From Petunia secreta (lineage: Eukaryota; Streptophyta; Magnoliopsida; Solanales; Solanaceae), in contig JARKIP010000065.1 of NCBI GenBank assembly GCA_029990175.1, positions 22,360,501 to 22,424,500 of the forward strand: a DNA stretch of 64,000 nt. The letters are read 5' to 3'. The position numbers were made by a program, and so were the translations under genes. Below, one piece after another: positions 48,039 through 56,756 of this stretch. The notes below the pieces were generated by a model that saw only the letters and a program-made list of their open reading frames with translations, searched no databases and was not told where the DNA came from. Every line of letters starts with the position of its first letter. Position 1 is the first letter of the stretch.

Positions 48039-48051
48039 AAGAAGGGGAGGA
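48039..48051 (+). other. N5 polypurine tract
   Basis: AAGAAGGGGAGGA before the 3' LTR. The preceding ATTTCGAGGACGAAATCCT matches G4's coding end almost base for base, although here it lies after the ORF stop. Confidence 0.92.
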
Positions 48052-48226
48052 TGATGCGGGGCAAATCGAGCTAACATACCAACCATCAAGAACTAGGCTT
48101 GAGAGCACAAGGAATGCAAGTCAAGGTCTTCGGAAGCGACTTGAAGATCATGTATCGGAGCACCAAGGAAGGAGGAGCCCCAGCACAGTCAGGCGGAGCG
48201 CCCAGCTTCAAGGCACTCTGGGCGGA
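48052..48226 (+). repeat. N5 3' LTR, first part
   Basis: TGATGCGGGG start to the G4 insertion point inside its palindrome array. Confidence 0.93.
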
Positions 48227-48978
48227 TGGTGCAATGCAATTCCCGAAGGGATTGTTAGCACAAACGCGGAAGAACAAACAAAAGGATAAAAGATAAAAGC
48301 AAGACAAAACTTGCTTCTTTCGAAAGAACAGTGAGGAACCTGTCTCAAAGCTCAATCAAAAGGGATACAAGGATCACCTATACTATGCAACAATCCTCAA
48401 GAGAACATTGCCTCTTGCAAACTGAATGATCAAGAGGAATGTTCAATCGGACTAACCGAAAGCCACAAGTCCTTAAAAGCCCTCACCGGGGTTTTGCTCA
48501 CGACGGAGACAAGAAGAAATATGCTCGGCACTTTCATTCAATTCATCAATATTCAAAACTAGCTACTTACAATGAAAGGAAACAGTGTTTATATAGGAAA
48601 TACTAAGGGTAAACTAGTAAATAGGTCACAGTTGACCAATAGAAATAAGCCACGCAGGGCTGAGTAAAAAAAAAATGTGTTCGGCAGTTTTGACTTCGGT
48701 TCTCGTTTGCCTGCTCGAATGTCTGCTCGAACACACACTTGTTGCCTTCGGACGCTCAATTGTCTTCGAGCTCATTGTCCTCGGTCACTTTGCTTTCGGG
48801 CTTAAACCTGAAGATAATGCCTTCGATTCTTGAGCTCGGCCACTCAGCTTCGGAGCAATTGTTTTCCTTCGGCCAGGCTAAGTGAACGTGCACATCGTGC
48901 AGCAGCTTGGCTTGGTTTCTTGTCATCGGTCTCCTCGGTGGATCGATCACTTGATCAGCACGTGATCGGGCTGCATCA
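48227..48978 (-). repeat. G4 3' LTR
   Basis: TGGTGCAATGCAATTCCC...GGGCTGCATCA. The pol frame ends inside at 48756. Confidence 0.95.
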
Positions 48979-51900
48979 TCCTCCCCTTCTTGAGAGGATT
49001 TCGTCCTCGAAATCAAGCCCTCCTCGTCCTCCGAAGTTGGACCTACAACACAAGGAACTAAGTCAGCAACATTAAAGGTGTTGGACACGTTATACTCACC
49101 AGGGAGGTCGATCACGTAGGCATTGTTGTTGATCTTGGTCAACATTTGAAATGGACCATCCCCTCGAGGAGCCAACTTTCCTTTCCTTTGGTTCGGGAAG
49201 CGTTCCTTTCGGAAGTGAACCCAAACCCAATCTCCTTTCTTTAACTCCAACTTTTTACGCCCCTTGTTTTTCTTTACAGCAACCTTTGCATAGGCCTCCT
49301 CGAGGTTCTTCTTCACCTTTGCATGCAATTCGATCAAGGCAGCTGCTCTTCGAGTACCTTCAAAATCAAGAACAGAATCTCGAGGCAATGGGGTTAAATC
49401 AAGTGGAATCAAAGGATTAAAGCCATACACACATTCAAACGGGGTCATGTTAATCATTCTATGCACCGTGCGATTGTATGCGAACTCCATCATGGGCAAA
49501 CGATCAGCCCAGTTTCCAACCTTCCCTTTGGTCATTGCCCGAAGCAAAGATCCCAAGGTTCGGTTAACTACCTCGGTCTGTCCATCAGTCTGAGGATGGT
49601 GAGACGTCGAGAATAGTAGCTTGGTACCGAGGGCACCCCACAAACACTTCCAAAAATGACTCAGGAACTTCGAGTCTCGATCAGTTACAATAGTACGAGG
49701 TACACCATGCAATTTTAACACATTAGAAATAAACAATGTAGCTACATGCTGTGCATCATCACACTTTTTGCAAGGAATAAAGTGAGCCATTTTTGAAAAA
49801 CGGTCTACCACAACGAAGATGCTATCATGTCCTCCCCCCGACCTCGGTAACCCCAAGACAAAGTCCATGGATATATCAACCCAAGGTCGATCAGGCACAG
49901 GCAACAGGGTGTACAATCCATGAGGGTTGGACTTCGATTTTGCTTTCTTGCAAACGAGACAAGCGTTGCAAAGTTTTTCCACATCTCGTCGCATTTTGGG
50001 CCAATGGAACTGCTCGGTCAAGATACCAAGAGTTTTATCGACACCGAAGTGTCCCATCAGTCCACCTGAGTGAGCTTCTCGAATCAAGAGCTCTCTCCAC
50101 GATGACACTGGCACACAAACCCTCCCATTTTTGAAGAGGTAGCCATCATGCCACTGATATTTCTCAACCTTTCGGCCACTCAAGATTGCGTCTCGAACAC
50201 ATTTCAGCTTGGGATCGTCCTCATACATCGACTTGATGCTTTCGAATCCCATGAGCCTAGAGGCGAGAGTGGTTGCTAAGGCAAATTTCCTTGATAGCGC
50301 ATCGGCCACAACATTATCTTTTCCCTTTTTGTAATGAATTACATAGGGAAAGCTTTCAATAAATTCAACCCACTTGGCATGTCTTCGATTCAATTTCTCC
50401 TGACCTCGGAGATGTTTCAAAGACTCATGATCACTTTTGATCACAAACTCTCGAGGCCACAAATAATGCTGCCAATGGGCGAGTGCTCGAACGAGGGCAT
50501 ACAATTCCTTGTCGTACGTAAAGTAGTTCAAGGTTGCACCCTTAAGCTTTTCGCTAAAGTAAGCGATCGGCTTCGAATCTTGCATCAGCACTCCTCCGAT
50601 CCCAACTCCAGACGCATCACATTCGACTTCGAATGCTTTGCCGAAGTCAGGGAGTTGCAACAACGGGGCAGAACAAAGCCTCCGCTTCAACTCTTGGAAA
50701 GCCCTCTCTTGGAACTCTCCCCACACAAATGGATTGTCTTTCTTCACCAGCTCGGTTAAAGGAGCTGCCACGGTGCTAAAGTCACGAACAAACCTTCGGT
50801 AAAAGCTAGCTAAGCCATGGAAGCTACGAACTTGTGATACCGAGGTTGGAGTTGGCCAATCTTTGATGGCTTCGACTTTTGATTCGTCGACTTCGACACC
50901 ATTAGCACTGACAACAAATCCAAGAAAGACTACACGATCGACACCAAAGGCGCATTTCTTGAAGTTGGCATACAACTTCTCTTCTCGAAGCTTTTCAAGT
51001 ACTTGCCTTAGGTGGTCGACATGTTCATCCACGGTTCTGCTATAAACAAGTATGTCATCGAAATAAACGACAACAAACTTATTTATGAACGGTTTGAGCA
51101 CATGGTTCATCAGTCGCATGAATGTGCTCGGTGCATTGGATAAGCCAAAAGGCATCACCAACCATTCATAGAGACCGAATTTGGTCTTGAATGCGGTTTT
51201 CCACTCGTCCCCGGGTTTCATTCGGATCTGGTGGTAACCGGACCTGAGGTCTATCTTCGAAAAGCATGAAGAACCACTTAACTCATCTAGCATGTCATCT
51301 AATCGAGGGATAGGATGACGATACTTTACCGTTATTTTGTTGACTGCTCGACAGTCAACACACATTCGCCATGTTCCATCCTTCTTCGGAACAAGGATAA
51401 CAGGAACGGCGCAAGGACTCAAGCTCTCACGAACGAGGCCCTTGTTCAGCAATTCATCAACCTGCCGTTGGAGCTCTTTGGTGTCTTCGGGATTACACCG
51501 GTATGCAGGTTTTTTAGGGATTTGAGACCCTGGTACGAAGTCAATTTGGTGCTCGATTCCTCTCAATGGAGGTAATCCACCTGGCATTTCCTCGGGAAAC
51601 ATGTCCTCGAAGTCCTGCAAAACTTTTTGAACAAACAAAGGCAAAGGGTTATCATTAGAAAAATCATCATTAGAGTTTAGAAAGATACCCTTGTGCACGA
51701 GGCAAATCATCATCTGACCGTGGTCGTTGCCTCGTAAGATCTCACCGGGTTGCATGATTGCACAAATTCCTTTCACTTCGGTCGGTGAGTTTATCTCTTC
51801 GGGCCCCAATTTTGCTCCCATCGGAAGCTTAGCTTTGGCCGCTTCTTTCAATTCTTTCATTCGTTTATAGTCCTCGGTGACTTGTTTTGGAGACAAGGGC

Positions 51901-51995
51901 TTGAGTATGAAACTCTTCCCGTCGAGCTTCACAGTGTAAGTGTTGGATCTGCCATTGTGAACAGCCGTTCGGTCATACTGCCATGGTCGACCCAA
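48756..51995 (-). CDS. G4 pol: end of protease, RT, RNase H, integrase, LTR-encoded tail
   Basis: Open for about 1,080 codons from LGRPWQYDR at the protease end. RT: VPKKDGTWRMCVDCRAVNK, IDLRSGYHQIRMKPGD, catalytic YFDDILVYS. RNase H: VECDASGVGIGG, IKSDHESLKHL, DNVVADALSRK. Integrase: zinc ligands C-x2-C in NACLVCKKAK, core Asp in WVDISMDFVLG, Asp in VTDRDSKF, Glu in TDGQTEVVNR. The C-terminal part ends SQEGEDD at the polypurine tract and continues about 74 codons into the LTR with PMTRNQAKLLHDVHVHLAW. Catalytic residues all look intact. It is separated from gag-protease by a one-base insertion in an A run (three A here, two in G1), so it is in another frame. Replicates and integrates the element. 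Confidence 0.93.
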   Translation of the reverse strand: MGRPWQYDRTAVHNGRSNTYTVKLDGKSFILKPLSPKQVTEDYKRMKELKEAAKAKLPMGAKLGPEEINSPTEVKGICAIMQPGEILRGNDHGQMMICLVHKGIFLNSNDDFSNDNPLPLFVQKVLQDFEDMFPEEMPGGLPPLRGIEHQIDFVPGSQIPKKPAYRCNPEDTKELQRQVDELLNKGLVRESLSPCAVPVILVPKKDGTWRMCVDCRAVNKITVKYRHPIPRLDDMLDELSGSSCFSKIDLRSGYHQIRMKPGDEWKTAFKTKFGLYEWLVMPFGLSNAPSTFMRLMNHVLKPFINKFVVVYFDDILVYSRTVDEHVDHLRQVLEKLREEKLYANFKKCAFGVDRVVFLGFVVSANGVEVDESKVEAIKDWPTPTSVSQVRSFHGLASFYRRFVRDFSTVAAPLTELVKKDNPFVWGEFQERAFQELKRRLCSAPLLQLPDFGKAFEVECDASGVGIGGVLMQDSKPIAYFSEKLKGATLNYFTYDKELYALVRALAHWQHYLWPREFVIKSDHESLKHLRGQEKLNRRHAKWVEFIESFPYVIHYKKGKDNVVADALSRKFALATTLASRLMGFESIKSMYEDDPKLKCVRDAILSGRKVEKYQWHDGYLFKNGRVCVPVSSWRELLIREAHSGGLMGHFGVDKTLGILTEQFHWPKMRRDVEKLCNACLVCKKAKSKSNPHGLYTLLPVPDRPWVDISMDFVLGLPRSGGGHDSIFVVVDRFSKMAHFIPCKKCDDAQHVATLFISNVLKLHGVPRTIVTDRDSKFLSHFWKCLWGALGTKLLFSTSHHPQTDGQTEVVNRTLGSLLRAMTKGKVGNWADRLPMMEFAYNRTVHRMINMTPFECVYGFNPLIPLDLTPLPRDSVLDFEGTRRAAALIELHAKVKKNLEEAYAKVAVKKNKGRKKLELKKGDWVWVHFRKERFPNQRKGKLAPRGDGPFQMLTKINNNAYVIDLPGEYNVSNTFNVADLVPCVVGPTSEDEEGLISRTKSSQEGEDDAARSRADQVIDPPRRPMTRNQAKLLHDVHVHLAWPKENNCSEAEWPSSRIEGIIFRFKPESKVTEDNELEDN
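48979..48991 (-). other. G4 polypurine tract
   Basis: Sense AAGAAGGGGAGGA directly before the 3' LTR; it lies inside the pol frame. Confidence 0.92.
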
Positions 51996-53808
51996 ATAGC
52001 AAATGACAAGCTTGCATCGGAACCACATCGAATATCATTTCATCTTGATACTCTCCGATTTTGAACTTGATCCACACTTGTTTGACAACTCTCAATTCTC
52101 CACACTCATTCAGCCATTGTAACTTGTAAGGGTGGGGATGCTTCATCGTAGGTAATCCCATTTGTGAAACCAAAGTTTGGCTCACTACATTGGCACAACT
52201 ACCGGAATCAATGATCATTGAACACACCTTTCCCCTCACTCGACATCGGGCATGAAAGAGGTTTTCTCTTTGGTTGTCCTCTTCTTCAAGAGTCATGCAG
52301 CTCAAATTCCTTCGAACCACAAGAAACATTTCCGGATGATCAGCTTCGGCAGCCTCATGATCATCATCAACTTCAGCTCGATCAGTCTCCTCGATAATTT
52401 CCTCCTCGGTGTCACTCGCTTGCTCATGGACGGTTCCATCTTCGAGCAGAAGCATAACCTTGCGAGTTGGACACTCTTTTGCCATGTGACCATAACCTTT
52501 GCATTTGTGACACTGAATATTTGAAGCACTAGGAGAGTTGAGTTGAACTTTACCTCCCACTTCTCTTGGTTGGTTAACGGTCACACCTCTTTCGAAGGGT
52601 CTCTTCGAATCTCGAACAGTGTTAGCACTTGTTTGGTTTGGACTCTTCCATTCTTTACCTCGGTTCAAATGAGTAGAAGTAGTGACTCCTCGATACCGGT
52701 TTGCCTTATCGTCCTTCACCAATTTTTCATCTTCGGTGGCAGCGTCAAACAAATCTTCCAACGTGTGGTACACGTGGAGTCTCAACTGAGATGACACATC
52801 CCTAGCCAAGCCATTTTTGAATCTGATAATGGCTTGCTCTTCGTCTTCGACCAGATCAAGATTCAATCGAACCTTTTCAAACTCATCGTGGTACTCTTGG
52901 ACGGACTTGGTCCCTTGCTTTAACTCATAGAGCTTTTGCATTTGAGTCTGCCTGTACTTGGCACTCAAATACTTACCATCCATCGCTCTCATCATCTGTG
53001 GCCATGTATTGACTACTGGATAGTCATTTCTTCTTCTATGCCTCTTGTCAGATTCCCACCATGTTGATGCATAAGCTTCGAACGAAGCAATGGCATGGGC
53101 AGCTTTTCTCTCATCGGTCATCTCATTGGTTTCAAAGATGCGCTCCATTTTAAGCTTCCATTCAAGATACTCATCGGGATCACTAGTTCCTTTAAAGGGT
53201 GGAATAGTGATCTTGACACTGTTCAAGTTTGAGTCTCGAACAGCTCTAGCCTGTTCGGGAAACTCATCTTCTCGATCATAAGCCTCACGCTCAATATTTC
53301 TTTCAACATTTGCGCCTCGGCCTCGACCTCGGAAATTTCCACGTCCTCGGTGAGCTTGCCTTCGTTGAGCGAATGGCGGCTCACGCTCATATTCGTCCTC
53401 GGGAAATTCCTCTTCATCAACCTCTTCGGTTACAGCTCCAAGATCTCTTCGGGTCCTTGGAAGTGGTAACCTCTCTCCTCTGGGAATGCCCAAGTTTTGA
53501 TTTCCAGCTTGGGGATTGCCCAAGTTTTGTTGTGCTTGGGGATTGCCCAAGTTAAGCTCTCTTCGAAATGCTTCACTAGTCAACTGATGTTGTCGAAGAA
53601 GCTCAGCATACAGATCAGGTTTCATCGGAGTGGATTCGCTTGTTCCAGCGCCGGACCCATGCATGGCCGCGGACGCACTTCCCTGTTCGAGTTGAGTTAC
53701 TCGAGCACTCACTCCTCTTACTTCGGCACTGATGCCTTGTATCGCAGCCATGAGATCGGCTAACGACAATTTAGGCTTTTCAATGCTTTTGCCATCGTTT
53801 CCGGCCAT
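51996..53808 (-). CDS. G4 gag and protease
   Basis: Start at 53808 (MAGNDGKSIEKPK). An upstream in-frame ATG (53826) spans the acceptor-like TGCAG and is less likely. Order: coiled-coil-like head, Arg/Gly box (RGRGNFRGRGRG, about residue 165), capsid domain (ITIPPFKGTSDPDEYLEWKL; YASTWWESDKRHRRR; LYELKQGTKSVQEY), zinc knuckle CHKCKGYGHMAKEC (about residue 430), acidic spacer, then protease with IIDSGSCANVVS and FDVVPMQACHLL. All expected residues are present. Only the last few protease residues are pushed out of frame by the extra A near 51995, and the gag frame stops at 51973. Gag forms the particle; protease cleaves the polyprotein. Confidence 0.93.
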
Positions 53809-55008
53809 GGTACCTGCACAAGTCAAAGATCAAACAAAGGTTAGGGTTAGAAATCACCTCACACACTCCCTCACCTTTGATGGGTGGCACTCGGGTCCAC
53901 TCAATTCATGGGTTCGGTTTTTGATCACTCAAGGACTTGTTAACAGTGGCTCGTCTGATTGATCGGTCCTCTAAGATCCTTCAAGTTCGACAATAGTCAC
54001 TGCCTCTTCGGGAAGAGTGAAGTGATGTTCGACTCGATGGAACGGACGCTTTTTCAACTGAGCTCGGGGAGTCAAGAGAATTTCTACGAAAGTTTGGACA
54101 TCGGTCACCCCTTCGCACGAATTCCTATCAGCTTAAAAGAGTTAGTACGACCTCGAGTAGGACAATTACTCAAAAGATCCACCAACTAGAATTTTGACAC
54201 GAAAGAAAGTGAGAACCTAGGAGAATTTACCCTTTGATTCCCTTTTGGAATCTTTTTCGATCACACCCACTCCTGTCCGTACAAGAGTGGTCCCTCCTTG
54301 GTACGGATAGGGTTTTACCTTATCCACTTTCCTTTTTCAGCCGACAACTTTCACCTGGGGGTTTTGATGTTAAATTTTTAACCCCTTTCTTCTTCAATGG
54401 AACAGCGACCTTGCTCCGGCGTACGGACGCAACAACTTCGGTTCACTGACCACGAAATTCAACAGATCTGAGTTGCTCTTTCAACTCCGGTTCCAAACAA
54501 CAACGGAGGAAATCAAACGAAGTTCTTCGAGCTAAGATCCAGCTCGTTCGAGTCGTACACTGTTACGATTTTGTAACAAATTTCCGGTGTACGGACAACG
54601 TTTCCAACTTAAGAACTTCGATTTTAAGCAATAAACAAACCCAAATCACTCAAGAACCACCAACCTTCATCGGTTTCTTCCAAACACAGTGGGGTTCGAG
54701 TTTTCAGTCACCATTAAAGCTCAAAACAGTCCAAAAATTCACCAAGAAACCCTAGTCACGAAATCAGTACGTCGGGTATTCGTTGGAATCAGAACTCGAT
54801 GGTGAACAATAATCCAAGATTGTTTTTCCCAAACAATCAGCAATCAAACACAATTTTTGAATTTTCCTTTTAACACTTTTTTTTTTTTTTTTTTGTAAAA
54901 TAACAACACCAACAGTAACAAAATTCAAGAACACGAAAAGGAAACAAAGACACAAAACGCAAGAAGATAATGAACAGGATTGAGGTTGTAAGAACAAACT
55001 CAAACCGT
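53809..55008 (-). other. G4 5' leader
   Basis: About 1.2 kb untranslated, closely related to the G1 leader. T-run at 54877-54894 (A-run in sense); splice-acceptor-like CTTTGACTTGTGCAG before the ATG. No GC palindrome array. Confidence 0.8.
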
Positions 55009-55020
55009 GCTCTGATACCA
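55009..55020 (-). other. G4 primer-binding site (tRNA-Met)
   Basis: On - TGGTATCAGAGC, three bases from the LTR. Confidence 0.93.
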
Positions 55021-55023
55021 AGA

Positions 55024-55774
55024 TGGTGCAATGCAATTCCCGAAGGGATTGTTAGCACAAACGCGGAAGAACAAACAAAAGGATAAAAGATAAAAGCAAG
55101 ACAAAACTTGCTTCTTTCGAAAGAACAGTGAGGAACCTGTCTCAAAGCTCAATCAAAAGGGATACAAGGATCACCTATACTATGCAACAATCCTCAAGAG
55201 AACATTGCCTCTTGCAAACTGAATGATCAAGAGGAATGTTCAATCGGACTAACCGAAAGCCACAAGTCCTTAAAAGCCCTCACCGGGGTTTTGCTCACGA
55301 CGGAGACAAGAAGAAATGTGCTCGGCACTTTCATTCAATTCATCAATATTCAAAACTAGCTACTTACAATGAAAGGAAACAGTGTTTATATAGGAAATAC
55401 TAAGGGTAAACTAGTAAATAGGTCACAGTTGACCAATAGAAATAAGCCACGCAGGGCTGAGTAAAAAAAAATGTGTTCGGCAGTTTTGACTTCGGTTCTC
55501 GTTTGCCTGCTCGAATGTCTGCTCGAACACACACTTGTTGCCTTCGGACGCTCAATTGTCTTCGAGCTCATTGTCCTCGGTCACTTTGCCTTCGGGCTTA
55601 AACCTGAAGATAATGCCTTCGATTCTTGAGCTCGGCCACTCAACTTCGGAGCAATTGTTTTCCTTCGGCCAGGCTAAGTGAACGTGCACATCGTGCAGCA
55701 GCTTGGCTTGGTTTCTTGTCATCGGTCTCCTCGGTGGATCGATCACTTGATCAGCACGTGATCGGGCTGCATCA
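55024..55774 (-). repeat. G4 5' LTR
   Basis: Near-identical partner of 48227-48978. Confidence 0.95.
55385..55394 (-). promoter_or_regulatory. TATA box of G4 5' LTR
   Basis: Sense CCTATATAAA. Confidence 0.65.
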
Positions 55775-55779
55775 GCGGA

Positions 55780-56334
55780 GCACCCAAAAATCTAGGCGGA
55801 GCGCACAGGGTGGAGCGCCCAGCTCTAGGAGGAGCGCCCAGCTAACAAAGGGTTCAGGCGGAGCGCCCGAATTCCAGGCGGAGCGCCCAACGCTGAAGCT
55901 TGGATGATTTTTGGAGTGAAGTTCCTATTTTGCCCTTAAGTGGCTTGTATGTATTAATTAGCTTTGGGGGTATTTTAGACAATTCACCTAGCCTTATGAA
56001 AAACTATAAATAGCAACACTTAGCCATTTCTTCCATTAGCTATCATTGAACATAGAATTGAGAGTAGAGAGAATTGAGAGAAGGCCGAGCCTTTCTTGTC
56101 GAAGCCCGAGGCTTCATGTATCTCGTTGACTTGGAACCTATGGAGATCGACACCTAGTTTGAATCCACTATAAGGTTCGAGTTTCATTTCTCCCTTTGAA
56201 TTCAATCAACGTATGTGAATTGAATTCGTTTCTTTCTTCTCATTTCTTGCCTTCCTAGTCTCGATTTCTTGTTATTTATATTATTTGCTTCCACTCGTAT
56301 AGATTTTAGCTTCCGCGTGTTTTTCCCCTTATCA
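55780..56334 (+). repeat. N5 3' LTR, second part
   Basis: Resumes in the palindrome array after the second TSD copy; includes the R/U5 hairpin and ends CCCCTTATCA, then TSD CTCTT. Confidence 0.93.
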
Positions 56335-56756
56335 CTCTTGATATGGAAACAGAGGATGCGGAACAAGCTATCATCCGTTTCAAAAGTGGCTTGAGTAGGG
56401 AGATTGCCTCCCAATTGAGACTTCACATCATCCACTCCTTACAAGTTGTTTGTGATGCCGCGGTTGAAGCCGAGAAGTGGCTCAAAGAAGAGAAGGCTCC
56501 TCGCTGTAGGAGTACTACCACTACCACTCCATCAACTCGCACCAAAGAATGGAAAAGCCCATATGCTAGTGGAGCAAGTGGGAGTCGAGAAGTGAAGAAG
56601 CATGTTGAAAAGGCCACCCCGAGAAGCGACCACAAAGAGGTTTGAGGTATTTCTAAAACTACTTTAAATACTCCTTCTTCTTCTTCTTTCCAATTCCATA
56701 AATGCAAGGGTTATGGACACTTTGCCAAAGAGTGCCCTACCCGAAAAACAATAATT
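56335..56756 (+). pseudogene. G3 gag, C-terminal part with damaged zinc knuckle
   Basis: Continues the capsid domain right after the N5 TSD (ETEDAEQAIIRF; IASQLRLH). TGA at about 56642. The zinc knuckle reads FHKCKGYGHFAKEC: the first Cys of C-x2-C-x4-H-x4-C is Phe, so zinc binding would be lost. Confidence 0.88.

Larger units (their letters stand above)
48227..55774 (-). mobile_element. G4: CRM-like Ty3/gypsy element, young and nearly intact
   Basis: LTRs 48227-48978 and 55024-55774, with perfect TSD GCGGA (48222-48226, 55775-55779). By eye the two LTRs differ at about three bases plus one A-run length change. Primer site and polypurine tract are perfect. Gag-pol is open except for one extra A near 51995. 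Inserted into the GC palindrome array of the N5 3' LTR. The youngest datable insertion here. Confidence 0.96.
43235..56334 (+). mobile_element. N5: non-autonomous N-family element, complete, + strand
   Basis: 5' LTR 43235-43963 (729 bp), primer site, leader, ORF 44959-47967, polypurine tract, 3' LTR 48052-48226 plus 55780-56334 (730 bp; split by G4). Perfect TSD CTCTT at 43230-43234 and 56335-56339. It is the only N copy with both ends and TSD in the window, so it defines the family: about 5.5 kb without G4, one ORF, no RT, RNase H or integrase. Confidence 0.95.

Noticed and set aside
51973..52028. Programmed frameshift between gag-protease and pol in G4
   Set aside because: The related copy G1 is continuous at this point with one fewer A, and the site is within the protease domain; mutation or sequence error is simpler.
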